Positions 21,285-33,300 of a DNA stretch of 64,000 nucleotides are shown in pieces. The notes beneath the pieces are model-generated. The model made no database searches. It saw nothing but the letters and a program-made list of their open reading frames with translations, and was not told where the DNA came from. This DNA is from Saussurea involucrata. Its lineage: Eukaryota; Streptophyta; Magnoliopsida; Asterales; Asteraceae. The stretch lies in contig CM066326.1 in the NCBI GenBank assembly GCA_033807775.1, positions 88,636,873-88,700,872 of the forward strand, given 5' to 3'. How positions within the stretch are numbered: position 1 is the stretch's first letter; every line of letters begins with the position of its first letter. A program made the translations under genes and the position numbers.

Positions 21285-21583
21285 TGTTGGAATCAAACTT
21301 GCTATGATGAACAAAAATCACAGGTAATATGTAAATATACTTGCTATTGATTGATACTTGCAACTTTTGTTCATACAAATCACAAATACATTGACCCTAT
21401 TTATACACATTGAAAAGGTGCCATCGAACCATCGCAATGGTTCGGTAAAGGTTGTGTTGTTTCATGAAGCATCACACCTCTTCATGAATGGTCACACCCT
21501 TTCACTAAAATAACTACTTATAAATATATATATACTTTCTGACTTACTAATTTTAACCCAAAAGTTTAGGTTAACTATCAACA
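21285..21583 (-). repeat. 5' LTR of gag-only copia
   Basis: 299 bp, aligned base for base with the 3' LTR, with one difference seen. Confidence 0.95.
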
Positions 21584-21654
21584 CATAAGACGTCACTTGG
21601 CTTCCTTTAATCGAAAAATTCCAAAGTAAGTTGACGGTTGATTGCTCGAAGTCT

Positions 21655-21877
21655 CTCTACAAAACAAATGGCTATCACCCATGAAATATTACCTACGGCC
21701 AAATATCCATCGGTAAGTTCCGACAGGTCAGCGACGGATCCGAATATTACCGGCGGATCCGGCGGTGATACCATCGCCCACGAATTTTATCCGACAGAGG
21801 TTACCGACGGATCTGACTTTTGCCGACGGAAACTACCGACTGATTTTTCTGTCGGAGATTGTTCTTTGTTTTGAGTG
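21655..21877. mobile_element. Small CACTA-like element (about 220 bp)
   Basis: The ends CTCTACAAAACAAA and TTTGTTTTGAGTG resemble those of the CACTA element at 22482-22965, and the interior has the same CCGACGGAT words. It splits the LINE right after the ARSLS codons. The target duplication is not clear. Confidence 0.6.
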
Positions 21878-22481
21878 TTTCTTTCAGCGGTTGGCTAATT
21901 ATGTGAAAGTCAGTGTTGCGCAGCCTAGGGTCTTGTCTCTTCTCGTTATTTACGGCTCCGTCGATGGTCATTAACAAACCGGAGAGCATTCGCAACCATT
22001 TTTTATAAGGAGGTAACTCTTATAATAGGAAAATAACTTGGGTGGCTTGGAGTAAAGCTCAAAACTCAAAAGATAAAAGGAGCCTAAATATTGGATGCCT
22101 CAAGGCTCATAATCTTACCTTAATAGGAAAATGGTGGTGGAGATTCAAGAGGGAAGACGATGCCTTATGGAAGGAGGTAATGTGCGTGATTCACGACAAG
22201 ACGGAAGACTATGAGTTGTTTTCCCGGCTGGTTTCAAATCAAGCACGTGGGGTGTGATTCCCCAATTAAACTACATATGATCTACTTTTAATATCAACTT
22301 TGGTGAACTCATTGTTTGTAACACGAATGTTCGGAGTTGAACACCGAAGGTAGCAGGATCTTCTCCGTGGCTAGGCTAAGAGACTTGGTAGACAAATTTA
22401 GTCTCCTCGGCCAAGCCCAAGCAAAAACTTTATGGATAAAAGTCGTTCCAAGAAAAACTAATCTTCTGTTTTGGAGAGCAA

Positions 22482-22965
22482 CACTACTAGACAAGTGACA
22501 AAAACCGGCCAAACAGCACCGTCCATACATCGGAAATTACCAACGGAAAACCGACGAAACACTGACGGATTCTGGGTTTTAGCGACGACCATCAATTCCG
22601 TCGATAATCCGTCGGTGAAAATAAAAGATTATGACGGTTCACCGACGGGCCCGTTATTATTTTAATTTTGTGTTATTTTAAATACCTATCCGTCGAAATA
22701 ATATTAAATATATTTCTGATTTTTTTAATTCGTACCAACCATCGGTGATCCATCACAAGTCACTAGCGGATTATCCATCCGTCGTTAAACTGTCTGTAGG
22801 TAATCCGTAGCTAATTCGTCGATAAATATTGTCCTCAGAGATCCGTCGCTCAAATCCGTAGGAGATCTGTCGGTAATACGATTCTCTACGAAATGTATTG
22901 CGACAGCCCATTACCGACGGATCCGACGGATTCTTCTGTCGGTAATAAGGCTTTGTTTTGTAGTG
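22482..22965. mobile_element. Non-autonomous CACTA element, 484 bp, target duplication CAA
   Basis: Starts CACTACTAGACAAG and ends CTTTGTTTTGTAGTG, flanked by CAA at 22479-22481 and 22966-22968 (3 bp, as expected for CACTA). The interior has subterminal ACCGACGGAT / ATCCGTCGGT repeats and no transposase. It lies between two co-linear pieces of the LINE. Confidence 0.85.
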
Positions 22966-23489
22966 CAATGCTGGAAAAATTATTATTCGATGCAATATGT
23001 AAAGTAGGGGAGTCGAGGTTCCCTCTACCCTCTGCCCTGTTTGCAACATTAGTGAAGAAACCTGAAAATCATCTTATGTTCGATTGTTCTTCGGCAAAAG
23101 AACTGTGGGCTCTACTCCATCAAATGTGGAACTAGATCCCTTCATCCCCTTCTTCGTTTGAGGAGCTTATGGAGCTGATTTTAAACCTAGTTTAAGAGAG
23201 GGTTAAAACCGTTGATGTCCGTGATAGGTATAGCGGTCTTTTCACTCTTTTGGGAGCTATAGAGGAGTTGGAATGATAAAAATTTCAACGGAAAGATTCA
23301 GTCTTCTCGTTAAGCTGTCAACGAGGTTCAGTTCTTTCCAGGGTTCAAAACATAGTCAAATTTGGAGAAGATTTAAGGTAGGATATTTGGTGTTGCAACC
23401 TTCGTTTATGCTTTTCGGTCATTTGTAATCTAGCATCTTGCTAGGTTTCGGTTTTAATAATTTTGTGTTTTGCCGTTCAAAAAAAATTA

Positions 23490-23850
23490 AACGTCCTAAT
23501 AAACTGCTTTATAATACTTAAATTGTAGGACTAAGAAATAAAACGTTCTATCTAGATGTGTTGTAATAGGTTTATAAGACCTTTTTAGACATTCTAGCTA
23601 ACAAGCTTTTTAGGATATTTTTATTTAAAATAAAATCCATATTAGCTATTTAATAAAACACTATTTGATAGAGGTCTTATAAAAACAAGTGGCGTATAAA
23701 ATACTTAATGCGGCACTTTGTATTAAAAATGTCCTAAAAACTTGTTAAAACGTCTACAAACATCCTACAAACTTATTACAACGACTTTATATATAAGGTT
23801 TTATGTTTTGGTCTCAATAAATTAAGTCTTATAAAACGTTCTTACTAATT
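23490..23850. repeat. Remnant of a CACTA-MITE family (TTATAAGACGTTTT words)
   Basis: Words such as 'gtcctaaaaacttgttaa', 'aacttattacaac' and 'ttaagtcttataaaacg' recur here and at 24440-24510, 26310-26470, 28080-28390, 29520-29780 and 29860-30050. They mark one family of small elements scattered around both host genes. Confidence 0.6.
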
Positions 23851-23933
23851 TCATAGCATCTCTATATTTGTTTAAACGTATCTAGTCGTATTTTCTTACA
23901 CCATTCGATCAGGGTTCACTTTGTTCTTATCAT

Positions 23934-24075
23934 CATGCAGATCATAAAACACTTGTAACTGTGGCCATGGACACTCACCTCTACACATGTATCACTTCTT
24001 GCTTCCATCTGTTCTTCATTTCATGCAATAACCTCTTACATGGCACTCCCTCCTTCACCTTCTTCCCCTATAAAA
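23934..24075 (+). promoter_or_regulatory. 11S globulin promoter: RY elements and TATA box
   Basis: CATGCA (the RY core recognised by B3 factors such as ABI3/FUS3 in seed genes) occurs at 23934-23939 and 24022-24027. TATAAAA is at 24069-24075, 45 bp before the start codon. The arrangement fits seed-specific expression; the function of each site is inferred from known legumin promoters. Confidence 0.75.
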
Positions 24076-24119
24076 CCCCACCTCACAATCTCCATTCGCC
24101 ACACCATCTCATCATCAAT

Positions 24120-25932
24120 ATGGCGATCAAAGCTTCTTTGCTTCTTGCTTTCTTCCTTCTCTTCGCCGGAACCCTAGCTCGCCAACAGCAGCACCAGCAA
24201 CAGCAGCAAAACCAGTGCCAGATTAATAGGATCAATGCTCTAGAGCCTTACGATAGCATCCAAGCTGAAGCTGGTGTCACCGAGTTCTGGGAATCCGACA
24301 ACCAGCAGTTCCAGTGTGCCGGTGTCGAGTTTATCCGACACCGGATTCAACCCGGTGGTCTTCTCTTGCCGTCCTACGTCAACACCCCACTCTTGTCCTT
24401 CACGGAACAAGGTAGGTTTTAGTTTCTTTCGTAACTTTCATATAAACTTATTATAACGTCTTTAAATAAGACACTTTATTTTTTGTCCTACAAATTAAGT
24501 TTTATAAAACGTGCGTTTGGAAATTTTTGGTGTCATATAAACACAACACAGTTTTATTGTAATTTTCCAATTCAGGAAAAAGAATCAATGCATTGATGGG
24601 TTTTAGTTTGTTGATCTTGATTTGCAGGTAGGGGAGTTCAAGGAGTTGTGTTGCCGGGATGCCCTGAAACTTACGAATCATCCTCCGAACAACAGTTTTC
24701 TGATCCCAGCCAACGAAGAGGACAGAGGGTCCAAGATCGTCATCAAAAGGTTCAGAACTTGAACCAGGGTGACGTTGCCGCCATTCCCGCCGGAGCCGCT
24801 CACTGGATTTACAACGACGGCAATGAAGAACTTGTTGTAGTTGTCTTCTTCGACACCCAAAACAACGCTAACCAGCTCGATGAGAACCATAGGGTACAGT
24901 TCCATACATACACTAATCAGTAATTAATTATTAACTTAATAATGGACAAATTTGGGACTAAAAAATTCGAACTTTAATAATTTTCAGAGATTCTTCCTCG
25001 CCGGAAATCCTCAAGCTCAAAGCCAACAAGGTCAATGGCAACCAGGCCAGCAGCCCAGCCGCCAACAGCAGCCAGGCCGCCAACAGGAGCAGCCAGGCCG
25101 CCGACAGCCAGGCCAACAGCAGGCAGGCCGTCAACAGCCGGGCCGCCAACAGGAGCAGCCTTACGGCAATGCAGGCAACATCTTTAATGGTTTCGACGTC
25201 GAGTTCTTAGCAGAAGCATTCAACGTAGACAGGGAGACTGCCGAGAAGCTTCAAGGACAAAGAGACCAGAGGGGTCACATCGTTAGAGTCGAACAACAAC
25301 TCCAGATGATCCGCCCACCACAAAGCAGACAAGAGGAACAACAAGAACAACGTGGACGCGGCAACGGTTTGGATGAGACCATTTGCAGTTTAAAGCTAAA
25401 GGAGAACATCGACAACCCTTCCCATGTTGATTTCACCAACCCACAAGCCGGCCGCATTTCAAACCTCAACAACTACAAATTCCCCATCCTCCGCCAACTC
25501 CAACTCAGCGTCGCGAGAGGCGAACTCTACCCCAATGCAATTCAGTCACCACAATGGATGTTAAACGCCCACAACCTCATCTACGTAACTCACGGCAGCC
25601 TGAGGGTACAGATCGTGAACAACCAGGGAGAATCGGTGTTCAACGACGAGCTTCGAAAGGGACAAGTTGTGGTGATCCCACAGAACTTTGCGGCGATCAA
25701 GAGGGCGAGTCAAGAAGGAGCGAGATGGGTGTCATTCAGGACTAACGACAACGCCATCACTGAAAACCTCTCGGGTCGTGTGTCGGTGCTGAGAAGCTTG
25801 CCGGTGGATGTGGTTGCCAACGCGTACCAAGTGTCTCAAGAAGATGCTCAGAAGATCAAGTACAACCAGAAACAAACCGCTTTGTTTTCTCCAAGCTCTT
25901 CAAGAGGCCAAGGCTGGTGGCCGTTGGCTTAA
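24120..25932 (+). CDS. 11S globulin (legumin-type) seed storage protein
   Basis: Exons are 24120-24411, 24628-24893 and 24988-25932, with GT/AG borders and no frame breaks, giving 500 residues, the usual length. The ATG at 24120 opens a signal peptide (MAIKASLLLAFFLLFAGTLA), so the protein enters the secretory route to storage vacuoles. Two cupin domains follow. The first holds the conserved cysteines (NQCQINRINALEP, QFQCAGVEF, VVLPGCPETY). A Q/G/R-rich insert lies at about 195-240 (GRQQEQPGRRQPGQQ). The acidic/basic chain cleavage site is NG in GRGNGLDETICSLKL, where an asparaginyl endopeptidase cuts and whose Cys pairs with the first chain. The basic chain ends SRGQGWWPLA. The third intron of many legumin genes is absent. 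Upstream in-frame ATGs lie before the TATA box and are not used. Confidence 0.96.
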
Positions 25933-26026
25933 ATGAAGTGCATGAAGGAAATCTGTTTAGGGTTTCAAGAATAAGAAGTAATGTGACAACGAGAGTTGTA
26001 TAATAATCCAAAACTAATAAGAGTTT

Positions 26027-26032
26027 AATAAA
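26027..26032 (+). terminator. Poly(A) signal of the 11S gene
   Basis: AATAAA about 95 bp after the stop codon, in an AT-rich 3' flank. Confidence 0.7.
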
Positions 26033-26079
26033 GGGTTGTTACTTTTAGTATCGAGTTTTTTCAATTTAATTTAATCTAG

Positions 26080-26225
26080 AAATGCATTTTTGTCGGTTTG
26101 CATTTTTCTTCAGCAAAAAGTTAAACTTTTACCAGAGGCTTTCATCTAAATCGTCAGTAAAAGTTATTTTTACCGACATACTTCTCAAACCTGCCGGTAA
26201 AAGTGCAGTTTCTTGTACTAGAACG
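26080..26225. mobile_element. CACTA-type relic
   Basis: Short block with 'gtcggt..gc', 'ttttaccgacat' and 'gccggtaaaag' words ending TTTCTTGTACTAG, close to the canonical CACTA terminus complement TTTCTTGTAGTG. The left end is not preserved. Confidence 0.45.
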
Positions 26226-26934
26226 GGTGGTGAATAACATATTATATCCACCAATTACATAATAACATATTATCAGATACAGAATATGTACTTTACTAAG
26301 ACTTAAATTTATAGAACCAAACCAAAAAGTGTTGTATTTAAAAGTGTTACAATAAGTTTATAGGACGTTTATAGGTATTTTAACAAGTTTTTTATAACAT
26401 TTTTTAAAAATAAAATATCGTATTAGTTCTTTTATATTATATTATTTGAGAAAAAATGTCGTATAAAAATCTATCTCCTAGTCATTATTTAAACATTAAC
26501 TTGTTATTTAAACATCTATCTACTAGTCATTATTACGCAATAATTTTTCGTTTTTTTTTCTTTAATTAAAACTCCATTATAAAAATCTACTATCTCAAAG
26601 TTCCACGTCTCCTTTTGGTTCCACCAATAAAATTAAGACATCAAATTTTTATATAATTTAAATTTACTTGATTCGAGTTCTCGTTTCCTACCAAATAATG
26701 TATACTTATGGGCCGTTTACCTAATCACTTATCCGGGTAAGTGTTTACCGGTAAATTTCAACTCACTTACTTCTCGGGTAAGATTTTAGTCCACCAAAAT
26801 GGCATCGTATGCAACAATTTAGCCGGTAAGCGCTAACCGTGGTAAGAGCCGTCGCACTCACTTACCGGGTAAGACTGTCGGTCCTTGCTTTTGACTCTCT
26901 GTCCTTGCTTCCGCTCTTACCGGGTAAGATTCTT
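26226..26934. other. Intergenic spacer between convergent genes
   Basis: No gene. It holds a CACTA-MITE relic (26310-26470) and, at 26709-26935, a cluster of CCGGGTAAG / CTTACCCGG words beginning 'gggccgtttacc', probably a small hAT- or PIF-type element whose ends I cannot fix. Confidence 0.45.
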
Positions 26935-27344
26935 AATCCTTTTTTTCTCTCTCTCTGCCATTTAACTTCCAAAAAATAAATGATGATTGCTTATGGAAGA
27001 TAAATGATTTTTTTATTATTTCCCCAACAAAAATCCTTTGAAATCAAATGGCTATAAGGAATAAATAATATTTTATAAAGGTATTGAATATTTTTACACA
27101 AGTATTGAATATTTAAATATTATAACTAATAGTATAATTTATTTTAGAGATTTTGGTTTCTATTCTCCGTTTTAGAGAAATTATGGAGAATCTGTAAAGA
27201 TACTCTAAAATGTTTTCATCAAGATAGGTTCAAGGTGGGCATTTTTGCAACATAATAAACGGTAAACAAATTCGTATATCTAAAGTATGCATATACGTAT
27301 AAACGTAATTACAACATAAAGCTTGTGTAAATACATATTCAAGA

Positions 27345-30300
27345 CTAGAAACCATACCGGCTACCGGCTCCATCTAGGAAACGGTCGGTATGCCACCCTT
27401 TTTCCTGTAGTTCAGACAGCAATCTAGGCATCACCATGTTCATCTTCTCATACGCCTCTTCTACTATTTCAACCTCCCGGTTTTCTGCCACCGGAGAAGC
27501 GTATGCCGCCACCAGCCACCCTCGTAACGCATCTTCGCCGCTAGCGTTCTGCTCCAACACCATGTCTGTCCATCGGTTTCCGAAACTCAAAAGGAATTTC
27601 TCGTCTGGAAAGATTTCTTTAAATTGATCAAGTCTTGAAGGCTTTATAGCCTTGTGCAAATCTCTGCCCACTTTCACATTCCCAGCTTCTTTTATGACTC
27701 TCCTTGGAAAAAGAAGATCTTCTCTGTACCTCAGGTCTGCAGGACTGGATACCTTTCCTGTCTGAATCATACAAATGGCCATTTTATATATATTGTCATT
27801 ATTGATTGGGATCATGTGAAACCAGTCTGTTTTCGTGAAACCCGTGGGACCACAAAATAACATTGGACCTTCATCGCAAAACACTGTGAAGGTACAAAAA
27901 AACGCTGAACCTTCACAGCAAAAACACTGTGAAGGCTTTGCTTTGAAGGTTCAGTGTATTTTTGTGCCCTCCTTGCTGGTCTCACGAGAACCCCACCCTA
28001 TCGAATGATATTTTCGATATTTGACTAATAATCAAACAATTTCGTTAACCCATTCGATAATGATGGCTTCTACAACAAAATTGAATTTATAGAACACTAA
28101 ATATGTCTAAATGTGCTTTATATTAAGTTAACCAAACAATCGTGCCCTATGTAAAAGTGTTTACAACAGGTTGATAGGACGCTTTTGGGCGTCCTAAAAC
28201 TTTTTAAAACACTCTGGAAATAAAATGTCCTATTAGCACTACAACAAAATTGGGTTTATTGGAAGCCAAAAATGTCCAAGTGTCCAAGTGTTGCAGTAAG
28301 TTTATAGACGTTTTTGGTCGTCTTAACAAGCTTTTTAGAACATTTTCAAAATAAATGTCATATTAGTTATTTTATAGGACTATTTGAATAAGGGGCTGTT
28401 TACTTATGACTTAATGGGCTTAATGGTCTGTTGGGCTTATTCGGACAGCTATATTAGGATGTTTACTTAGAGCTTAATGAAAATTTTATTATCTTATTCG
28501 CACAGCTAGGAAACCTCACTTGTCCAGGTTCAGCCAACAAAATGACTCCTACCCCTCAGATTAAACACGCTCAATGCAACCCTAGCGCCTCTTTTCCTTT
28601 GCTCCCTCTCTTCACGCTCAAGAAAACCCTGCAATCAGTGATATTCCTGTCTGTATCCCCGACGACAAAGTTCCCGACGACCCTCTCTTCTCTATTCTCC
28701 GGCGACCTTGCTCCCCTGATCACCCTCTCTTCTCTGTTCCCCGGCGATATCACTCCTCAGGTCACCCTCTCTTCTCTGCATCCCCTTCCTCCATCGTTCC
28801 CACGTCTGGTTCTTCGTTTTCTGGTTTTGAGATTTCATTGGATTATCTTGTTGGACTTCGATTTCTGGTTCTTCGATCTCTGGTTTGAGATTTCATTTGA
28901 TTTCTAGTTCTTCGATTTCTGGTTTTGAGATTTCATTGGATTATCTTGTTGGACTTCGATTTCTGGTTCTTTCGATCTCTGGTTTGAGATTTCATTCTTT
29001 TTCTGGTTCTTCGATCTCTGGTTTGAGATTTCATTCGTGTTCTGGTTCTTCGATCTCTGGTTTGAGATTTCATTGGATTATTTTGTTGGACTTCGATTTC
29101 TGGTTTGAGATTTCATTCGATTTCTGGTTCTTATAATCGACCACTGAATTTTGGTTTTTCATTTTCTTGTTGGTTTTTTTGCTAACCTCTTGATTTTGTT
29201 TATTGAGATTTCATTGGATTGATATTGTCTGATTTAGATTGAAACGGAGTAAACAAAAATCGGTTCAAGTATTGGATTGCTATTATTTAATTTGGATTGA
29301 TTTTTGGTTATGAGATTTGATTGGATTGATGTTATTAATCTGATGATGAGAATGCACAATATTGATACTCATGGGTATAATAGTCATTTTAATCCTTCAG
29401 ATTGTTGATTCAGTGAAAAAAGTAAACAACAAAACATTTATATCCAGACATACAAATATATCTAGACAGACACATTTATCCATATAGGACTTAATAGAAA
29501 ATTTGGTAAACAGCCCCCAAGTGTCTTATAAAAAAAATCTATAAAAAGATGTGTTTACAAGACACTTATCAAAAAAGTGTCGTATAAAATGACTAGTATA
29601 ACGCTTTATTTTAAAAATGTCCTTAGAAACTTGTTAAGACACCCACAAGCATCCTATAAACTTATTACAACACTTTTAAATAGGGTCATTTATTGTTAGG
29701 TCCTATAAACTTAATCTTACAAATAAAGTCTATTAAGACACTCATTTTTTACGTCCTATAAACCCAATTTTGTTATAGCGTAGCTTTTCTACATGACCCT
29801 TTTAGATGTGTCCTATCATCCTATGAACAATTGAACACAACTTTTTATAAGACCATTTTTTTATTCCTTTCAAATAATGTCATATCAAAAGTCTAATATA
29901 ACATTTTATTTCAAAAGTGCCCTAAAGAACTTGTCCCAAAATCGTCTCAACTTAGTGTAACACCTTTACCTAAGAAGCACAGTTAGTTACGTAAGTAGTA
30001 TAAAACAGTCTATTAGGACATTTAGACATATTTGGCATCTGATTTTGTTGTAGTTGCCAAAACCCGCATAACATTTGTTTTACCAACCTTTAAGAAATCT
30101 TCAATGATCATTGCGGTTCGCTGTGGATTCAACGTATTGACAGGAGCAGCTCGCATTTCTTCGTATGTACAATAAACATGTATTAAAGAAAGGCAAGGCC
30201 CAACAACCATCTGCAAAAAAATTAAAAAAAATTAGATTATAAAAAGAGGCGGGTGTCAGGGTCCCACATTGGCTAGACTTGGACCATTTCTCCTCAATAT

Positions 30301-33300
30301 TTGTGGGAACCTCCCTTCTCTGCTCATCACTCGAGCTCTTTTGGACAGTAATCTAATGGGGTCCCACATATTCTAACAGTAAGAAAGGTTGGTACTCAAG
30401 AGCCCTTTTCGACAGTAATCTAATGGGGTCTCACATATTCTAACAGTAGGAAAGGTCAATATTCAAGGGCTCTTTTGGACTGTAATCTAATGGGGTCCCA
30501 CATATCCTAACAGTAGGAAAGGTCATTACTCAAGGGCTCTTTTCGAAATTAATCTAATGGGGTCCCACATATTCTTATAGTAGGAAAGGTCAATACTCAA
30601 GGGCTCTTTTCGACAGTAATCTAATGGGGTCCCACATATTATGACAGTAGGAAAGGTCGGTACTCAAGGGCTCTTTTGGACAGTAATCTAAGGGGGTCCC
30701 ACATATTCTAACATCAGGAAAGGCATAATTATTAGGTTTCTTTTGCAAGTGAAAATGGATTTTACCTTTCCTTGCATCGATGAACAAACGGTAGAAACTA
30801 ACAAAATCCCTGCTCCCAATCCAACGACATTGAATACCGTGGAAATCGCCTCTCCTTTTGCATATAAATCGCTAAGATTTCCTTCTTTGGCAAACGAAGA
30901 ATATATCGGCAATCTTGTCGCTCTTGCAGCAACCGTGGCCATCCCCTGTCAAATCATGCATATGAGATGTGTAACCATCGTAATAATTATCAAAATCAGG
31001 ATCACATGAGAAATGTCCACTTCCGTTAGAACGGGTGAAGATACCATTATACTGTGTGAAGATTGTAACTTTCACGTTACTTTTGACTGTGAATTGGAAA
31101 GTTACATTATATTGTGTAAATGTTGTAACTTTCACACAGTATAAAGGTATCTTCACAATTCTCACAACGAACCTTCACACAATATAAAGGTATCTTCACA
31201 TTTTTTCACAACATAAAGGTATATTCACAGTTTTCACAAAATAAAGGTATATTCACAGTTTTCACATCATAACAAACCTTCACACAATATAAAGGTATAT
31301 TCACAATTTTCACAATATAAAGGTATATTCACAGTTCTCATAACAAACCTTCACACAATATAAAGGTATATTCACAGTCTCATAACAAACCTTCATACAA
31401 TATAAAGGTATATTCACAATTTTCACAATATAGAGGTATATTCACAGTTCTCGCAACGAACCTTCACACAATATAAGACATATTCAGTTATTGACAATTT
31501 TGAAAATATAAAGGTATATTCACAGTTCTCGCAACAAACCTTCACACAATATAAAGATATATTCAGTTATTCACAATTTTCACAATATAAAGGTATATTC
31601 ACAGTTCTCATATCATAACAAACCTTCACACAATATAAAGGTATATTCACAGTTCAAACAAACCTTCACACAATATAAAGGTATATTCACAACTTTCACA
31701 ATATAAAGGCACATTCACAGATCTCACAACAAACCTTCACACAGTATAAACACATCTTCACAGTTTCGCAAGATAAAAATATCTTCACAATTCTCGCAAC
31801 AAACCTTCACAGTTCCCACGAGAACCCAACCCATAATTAGCACCAAATTTACCTTCGCAAAATTCCCAAGTCCAGCCATTTCAAGAAACAATTGTGGACA
31901 TAATGGAGAAAGAACTTCCAAACTGGTGCCCAAGTCGTAAAGCACATCAGCTACAAGTTAAAAACGCCATTAAAAGTTAATATTTTCGTTGATAAAAGTA
32001 AATTAAAAAAACCTCGTTTACTAGAACGGTTCAAACCAAAAATCCGCCACCGTTTGGGATCAGAATCCATTCTTGCACCTAAATTGCTACATATTAGCTT
32101 TCCCACATGCTGCATACCGTCTTTAAGTATCTGTTCGACACGATCATAACCAATTAGAGGTTTCCGGAAGGAATGACATTTGTTAAGAGCTCTTTCTCAC
32201 CCAACTAACTGCCGTTGCTTGAGCTGGGGTATGTCTCAATCCTGCAGCAAATAACAACGACTGCAAAAAGACTAAGATCAGTAAACCGGATCCACAGGAT
32301 CACACCAATCAAAACCAATCTGCAACCCACTAAAACAAAAAAGCTTTATAGGACGCCAAATATGTCTAAATGTTCTAATAGACTGTTTTATACTACTTAA
32401 CTTTATAAATCAGCATTTTGCATTTAGACATATCTGGTGTCCTGTAAAGCTGATTTTGTTGTAATGATTCTAAGTATTAAAAGAGGACCTGAGTTGATAA
32501 CACAGATAATGCTGCACTTGAGAAATGTTGTAATGCTCGAAACTGTGTGTATCTAAGATATCCTTCATTAACACTGCAACAGATTCAGTTTCATAAGAAA
32601 TGGCAATTTCCAATTAACAGTCTACTAATCGATATGAAACCGTTTTGATGAACTCACCTGTATGGATAACCAGAAGGGAAAAAGGTATTAACCACAGATT
32701 CAGCCATTTTATGAACAATTGGTCTCGAATCATTAAGCACCTTCACCTAAATAAGAAATCCCTAATTGATTCGATTATAGAAAATAAAGAATAACCCTCA
32801 AAATTGAAATGGGGTTTCGTTGCTGATGAACAATTCTCTCATTCTATCTCCGGTTGAATACGGTAAATATTAAGCAGGCGATTGGAATTTAATAAGATAA
32901 CAAACCCAGAAAACCCTAATTCTAGTCGCATTTGTTGAACAATTAATAAATGGAAGAATACTGACGGAGAGTTCGCCGTCGGTTTCAAAGTGGAAGTGGC
33001 GGGAGATGGTGTCGGAGGTCTCAGTCCATGACACAGACACCGGAGCTACTTCCTGCAACGGATTTTCCGGTTCTTTCTTCAGCAGTCCAATCTTCTCCTG
33101 CAAGCAAAATACGAACAACCGGCCAATTTTACAAGAAAGAAAGAATCCGACAGATGGATTTTTGGATAAAATAGCTGACGAACCATCAAATTCATGGCAT
33201 ACAAGAGGAGAAGATTGGGCAGCCCCGCCGCCGGCAGCCAACAATTCGATTAGATTTCGCCGCCGGTCAATTCGGGAGCGGTGCTTTTACGGGAACAAAC

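Larger units (their letters stand above)
19065..21583 (-). mobile_element. Gag-only copia element (TR-GAG type), very young
   Basis: It has two 299-bp LTRs (19065-19363 and 21285-21583) that differ by one base by eye (ttgacctt versus ttgaccct), a perfect CATAA target duplication (19060-19064, 21584-21588), a primer-binding site and a polypurine tract. The 1.9-kb interior encodes only one Gag frame and has no room for protease, integrase, reverse transcriptase or RNase H. It must have been mobilised by enzymes supplied in trans. Confidence 0.93.
21589..23489 (+). mobile_element. LINE (non-LTR) remnant, 5'-truncated, interrupted by two CACTA elements
   Basis: Several plant LINE ORF2 signatures occur in order with frame changes: WLPLIEKFQSKL and ARSLS (21595-21660), a PSMVINKPESIRN-like segment (21950-22000), TWVAWSKAQNSKDKRSLNIG and LTLIGKWWWRFKRE (22036-22160), and WIKVVPRKTNLLFWRA (22432-22480). 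After the insertion come RGVEVPSTLCPVCNISEETE and a zf-RVT-like end (23000-23135). The 3' end has a short A-tail near 23482-23489. Many stops make it a dead copy. Confidence 0.8.
28237..29780. mobile_element. CACTA-MITE nested in RUS intron 8, target duplication TAG
   Basis: Starts CACTACAACAAAATTGGG and ends CCCAATTTTGTTATAGCG, flanked by TAG at 28234-28236 and 29781-29783. The MITE itself is about 0.4 kb; the excess is the insert at 28391-29518. Confidence 0.75.
28067..30056. mobile_element. Outer CACTA-MITE in RUS intron 8 (with nested inserts)
   Basis: Ends CTTCTACAACAAAATTGAATTTATAG and, on the other side, the inverted form CTGATTTTGTTGTAGTTG, with matching 'aaatatgtc' just inside both. 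It contains the nested element at 28237-29780 and lies within the 2.3-kb intron between exons 8 and 9. Confidence 0.55.

Noticed and set aside
23961..24119. In-frame upstream start for the 11S gene (MAMDTHLYT...)
   Set aside because: It begins upstream of the TATA box, and the MAIKASLLL start gives a proper signal peptide and normal protein length.
31040..31830. Regular short repeats with spacers that could look like a CRISPR array
   Set aside because: Units are irregular (24-60 bp), the spacers are themselves repeated words, there are no cas genes, and the stretch is inside a plant gene intron.
32870..33244. A 124-codon frame beginning LLAAGGGAAQ as the RUS N-terminus
   Set aside because: It has a TTG and no ATG start, runs through a good splice acceptor (TTTTGCTTGCAG at 33098 on) and past the exon 1 donor at 32965; only the part 33097-32966 fits the family.
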